Below the pieces are notes generated by a model, which saw nothing but the letters and a program-made list of their open reading frames with translations, searched no databases and was not told where the DNA came from. From NCBI RefSeq assembly GCF_900100845.1, contig NZ_FNFP01000005.1, forward strand, positions 118,455 to 182,454: a stretch of 64,000 nt of DNA. Direction: 5' to 3'. This document shows, piece after piece, positions 61,071 to 64,000 of the stretch (position 1 is its first letter; the number at the start of each line of letters is the position of its first letter). The position numbers and the translations under genes were made by a program. The DNA comes from Natronincola ferrireducens. GTDB taxonomy: Bacteria; Bacillota; Clostridia; Peptostreptococcales; Natronincolaceae.

Positions 61071-63875
61071 ATGAAAAAATTAAGAAAGGCATTATCAACA
61101 ATAGGGATCGTTACGGTTGTTTTTTCCAGTACTATTTCTAGTGCTTTTGCTGTAGATACTATTGTTTACGAAAAGTTAAATAAAGAAGTTCTTGCCACTG
61201 GAGTAAACTACAAACATATTGTAAGATTTGACAAGGACGGATGGCTAAATGCCAATGTTGTCTATGTGGATCTAGGAAACCAAGAAGTTGAATTGGATTT
61301 ACTCCAAAGCTCTAAGGGGGTTTCCACAAAAGAAACATTATCCACCATGGTAAAGGAAAAAGATAATGTAGTAGCTGCAATTAATGGAGATTTCTTTTAT
61401 TTAACCAATCCAGATTCCCCTTTAGGGGCTATGGTTAAGGACGGAGAGGTTATCAGCAGTCCTATATTTGTTCATGATTTTGCCACCCTATTTATTAATC
61501 AAAGCGATAAAGCCTTTGCTGATTATTGGAAGTATGAAATTCATGTAACAACCGACAAGGGTAAACGGGTGCCTATCACCACCATTAATAAATATACCCA
61601 TGAGTACCAAGCTATTATGTTGATTGATAAAAATTGGGGCAATCAAACACCAGGCTATAATCCAAAACATTATGATATGGTAGAAGTAATTGTTGTTGAA
61701 GATGAAGTAGTAGAGGTTAGGAGAAAGCAACCCTCCACCAGCATCCCTGAAAATGGATATGTATTATTAGCTTCTCAAGGGAATGCAAAGCTACTGTACG
61801 ATAACTTCAAAGTAGGAGATGGAGTAACAGTACATACAAATATAGCACAAAACAACTTAGATGATATCAAACTGGCTTTAGGTGGAGGAACTTTATTAGT
61901 AAAAAATGGGCAGGCAGTAGCTACCTTTACACAAAATGTAGGAGGTAACCATCCTAGAACGGCTGTTGGCATTACAAAAGATAGAAAGCAGTTGATCTTA
62001 GTAACAATAGATGGAAGACATAACTCCTTTAAAGGGATGGATGGAAGACGTTTAGCCAGCCTTATGTTAGAATTAGGCAGCTCTGAAGCTATTTTAATGG
62101 ATGGTGGAGGATCTACCACTATGATTACTAGAGGATTAGGAGATTTTAACCCTCAAGTTACTAATCACCCTTCAGAAGGTGTTGAGAGAAGGATTATCAA
62201 TGGTTTAGCCGTTGTGAATCAGGCTCCTATTACTGAGTTACAAGGAATCAAGGCTGAGATAAATGAGGATCGTAGCTTTGTGGGGGTTTCTAGAGATATT
62301 ACCGTAAAAGCCTTTGATAAAAACTATAATCCCCTCGTGGTGGATGCTGGAAATCTAAAGTTTAGTCTTAAAAAAGGAGAAGGAGATTTTCAAGGAACTA
62401 AATTTGTTCCTAAAAAATCCGGACTTACTATTATAGAAGTAGACTATTTAGGAAAAAAGACAGAGGTTGAACTAAGGGTGTTGGAGGAATTAGCTCTTTT
62501 AAAGGTCACACCTGAACAACTCCAATTAACCTATGGGCAAAGTATCACCCCAAAACTTGTAGGTGTGGACAAAAAAGGATATAGCACTACTATCAATGCA
62601 AATGACGTTGTGTGGAAGGATGAAGGGAACCTAGGAACCTTTAAAAATGGAGTTTATACAGCTGGCAGTAAAGACGGCAGTACTACTTTAATAGCTACCT
62701 TTGGAGGGAAAACAGCAGAGATTCCTGTTGCTATTGGTTACAATAAAACTTCCCTAGGAGGTTTAGGAAACTATAATCATAAGTTTACTGGGTATCCAAC
62801 AGATTTAGTAAAAGGTAGGGTTACGCTGGATGCCAATGGAAGAGTAGGGGATAAAGCCTTAAGATTGGAATACGACTTTACTCAGACGGAAGCTACCAGG
62901 GCTGCATACATTGAATTTGGAAAGGGAGACATTGTATTGCCAAATAGAACGATGAAGCTTGGTGTATGGGTCCATGCCTTTGAAAATACTTCAGGGTGGA
63001 TAAGAGGACATATCAAGGATGCGGCAGGAACAAGACATACAATTGATTTTAAAAATGGAATTGATTGGACGGGATGGAAGTACCTAGAGGCAAGTATTCC
63101 TCAAAATATTCCAGCTCCCATTGAAGTAGAGAGAATTTATGTAGTAGAGACAAATGGAAATAACAAAACCCAGGGTAAACTTCTATTTGATGAATTAGAA
63201 GCTATCCATGGTGCAGCCACCAATGGAGGGGTGCAAAGGGAGACCTTGAAGGACGGCCTAAATACACCTTATGTACAAAAAGGCACACAATTCTTTGTCC
63301 ATAGTGGTGTTACCTTTGCAGATAAAGGAAACCCTATTAATCAAACAGTGACCAATAGATTACAGGAAACCATTAATAAAAATTATGAACTGTCTATTTT
63401 CACCAGTGGCGTTGATGGAGGTATTGTAAATGGATTAAAGAAACCCTATGTTGTTGCATCTTCAGGATATGCTGCAAAGGAAGAAGGAGATAATTTAATT
63501 CTTTACCTAGACAACAGAGGGGGAGGATTAAGACAAAGGAATTTTGAACAATGGCCTTGGCTAATGAAGCAACTAAATAATACAAGCAAGAAAAATGTAT
63601 TTATTGTTCTTCCTAGACCAGTTTTTGAGACAAGTGGATTTGCCGACGCAATGGAAGCCAATTTGTTGAAGGAAACCTTAACCAAGACAGCTGAAAATAA
63701 CAAAAACGTATTTGTTCTCTATGGAGGCAATAGTGGACCAAAGGTAGATTTAATAGAAGGGGTTAGGTACATAGGAACCGGAAATTATAGTAGCACTACT
63801 GGTAGGGGATCCCACTATATTGAATTTAATATAGTAGACAATCAAGTTACCTATCAAATTAAACCATTGTTTTAA
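61071..63875 (+). CDS. Secreted phosphodiester glycosidase (NAGPA) multidomain protein
   Basis: A 934-residue exported protein. A signal peptide (about 1-27, ending SSAFA) is followed by an NAGPA domain at about 90-385: VVAAINGDFFY, ALGGGTLLVKNG, HPRTAVGITKDRKQLILV and LMDGGGSTTMI. This domain family cleaves sugar-phosphodiester bonds. Next are Ig-like segments (about 390-560), a carbohydrate-binding-like beta domain (about 565-715), and a C-terminal domain of about 200 residues whose order recalls a metallophosphatase but lacks its Asp-His motifs (HSGVTFADKG where GDxH is expected). Action on wall teichoic-type polymers is plausible near csaB and tagA. ATG 61071 follows TAGGAGGAG. Confidence 0.86.
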   Translation: MKKLRKALSTIGIVTVVFSSTISSAFAVDTIVYEKLNKEVLATGVNYKHIVRFDKDGWLNANVVYVDLGNQEVELDLLQSSKGVSTKETLSTMVKEKDNVVAAINGDFFYLTNPDSPLGAMVKDGEVISSPIFVHDFATLFINQSDKAFADYWKYEIHVTTDKGKRVPITTINKYTHEYQAIMLIDKNWGNQTPGYNPKHYDMVEVIVVEDEVVEVRRKQPSTSIPENGYVLLASQGNAKLLYDNFKVGDGVTVHTNIAQNNLDDIKLALGGGTLLVKNGQAVATFTQNVGGNHPRTAVGITKDRKQLILVTIDGRHNSFKGMDGRRLASLMLELGSSEAILMDGGGSTTMITRGLGDFNPQVTNHPSEGVERRIINGLAVVNQAPITELQGIKAEINEDRSFVGVSRDITVKAFDKNYNPLVVDAGNLKFSLKKGEGDFQGTKFVPKKSGLTIIEVDYLGKKTEVELRVLEELALLKVTPEQLQLTYGQSITPKLVGVDKKGYSTTINANDVVWKDEGNLGTFKNGVYTAGSKDGSTTLIATFGGKTAEIPVAIGYNKTSLGGLGNYNHKFTGYPTDLVKGRVTLDANGRVGDKALRLEYDFTQTEATRAAYIEFGKGDIVLPNRTMKLGVWVHAFENTSGWIRGHIKDAAGTRHTIDFKNGIDWTGWKYLEASIPQNIPAPIEVERIYVVETNGNNKTQGKLLFDELEAIHGAATNGGVQRETLKDGLNTPYVQKGTQFFVHSGVTFADKGNPINQTVTNRLQETINKNYELSIFTSGVDGGIVNGLKKPYVVASSGYAAKEEGDNLILYLDNRGGGLRQRNFEQWPWLMKQLNNTSKKNVFIVLPRPVFETSGFADAMEANLLKETLTKTAENNKNVFVLYGGNSGPKVDLIEGVRYIGTGNYSSTTGRGSHYIEFNIVDNQVTYQIKPLF

Positions 63876-63899
63876 TGGGAGCATATGGGAGGATATGTA

Positions 63900-63931
63900 A
63901 ATAGAACTGAGGATATCAGTTCTATTTTTTT
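63900..63931 (+). terminator. Terminator after glycosidase gene
   Basis: AATAGAACTGA (63900-63910) pairs with TCAGTTCTATT (63916-63926) around GGATA, followed by a T-run. Confidence 0.9.
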
Positions 63932-63991
63932 GTAAACCCTGTTAACACTTGTTTATTCCATATAATCAAATTTTTAAAAAAATTGCTTGTA

Positions 63992-64000
63992 TGTTATAAT
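63992..64000 (+). promoter_or_regulatory. Extended -10 promoter candidate at window end
   Basis: TGTTATAAT, an extended -10 pattern (TGnTATAAT), is the last sequence of the window. The gene it would serve lies outside. Confidence 0.35.

Noticed and set aside
1..64000. tRNA, rRNA, CRISPR arrays, insertion sequences, prophage
   Set aside because: None seen on reading both strands; no regularly spaced repeats, transposase or phage genes.

Overview
The window reads as chromosome of a low-GC, strictly anaerobic, probably spore-forming member of the Clostridia. Evidence: AT-rich intergenic DNA with AAGGAGG-type ribosome binding sites, lipoprotein-anchored TRAP binding proteins, AddAB instead of RecBCD, a rubrerythrin, a guanine riboswitch, a GerS/YdcC-like lipoprotein in front of alr, and a Na+/H+ antiporter operon of the multisubunit Mrp type. 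A sodium- and alkali-adapted genus such as Alkaliphilus or Natronincola is my inference; no rRNA or tRNA gene is present to settle it. No prophage, insertion sequence or CRISPR array was seen.

Bases 1-12.9 kb form a catabolic island. It holds the end of a carbamate kinase gene, a ring-opening amidohydrolase of the AtzD/barbiturase family coupled to a cytosine-deaminase-like enzyme, an OFA-type MFS carrier, a DctPQM TRAP transporter, an ATZ/TRZ-type amidohydrolase, an acetamidase/formamidase, a VUT-type transporter and an esterase. Together they look like uptake and stepwise hydrolysis of a cyclic amide or ureide (an N-heterocycle), with carbamate kinase as a possible ATP-yielding last step. 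The substrate is unknown. The ring-opening enzyme appears to keep only one of the three Ser-Lys pairs of its family.

Bases 13.0-23.8 kb carry two TAXI-type TRAP transporters, each with a lipoprotein receptor and a fused permease, the second with a DUF1850 protein. Between them lie phosphatidylserine decarboxylase, rubrerythrin, a YhaM-like exoribonuclease and a small membrane protein. The dctP and first TAXI operons share two upstream sequence elements. All three TRAP operons have a stem-loop between the receptor gene and the next gene.

Bases 23.8-36 kb hold addBA, a guanine riboswitch with xpt and a purine permease, an M55 D-aminopeptidase, an aminotransferase and a CBS-domain protein.

Bases 36.3-45.6 kb hold three small membrane protein genes and then an Mrp-type antiporter operon in the order E-F-G-(MbhD-like)-(MbhE-like)-B-C-D, the order of the archaeal Mbh/Mrp module. 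Two large, tandemly duplicated NuoL/NuoM-like subunits follow. No full-length MrpA is seen.

Bases 45.6-64 kb are mainly housekeeping and cell-surface genes: endonuclease IV, a minus-strand lipoprotein, a coiled-coil protein, the conserved block acpS-gerS/ydcC-alr-ndoAI-ndoA, an exported protein, an acyltransferase, a DUF5693 membrane protein with csaB and tagA, YitT, a split transketolase, a PrcB-like protein and a large secreted phosphodiester glycosidase. Where several starts were possible I chose the one best placed behind a ribosome binding site.
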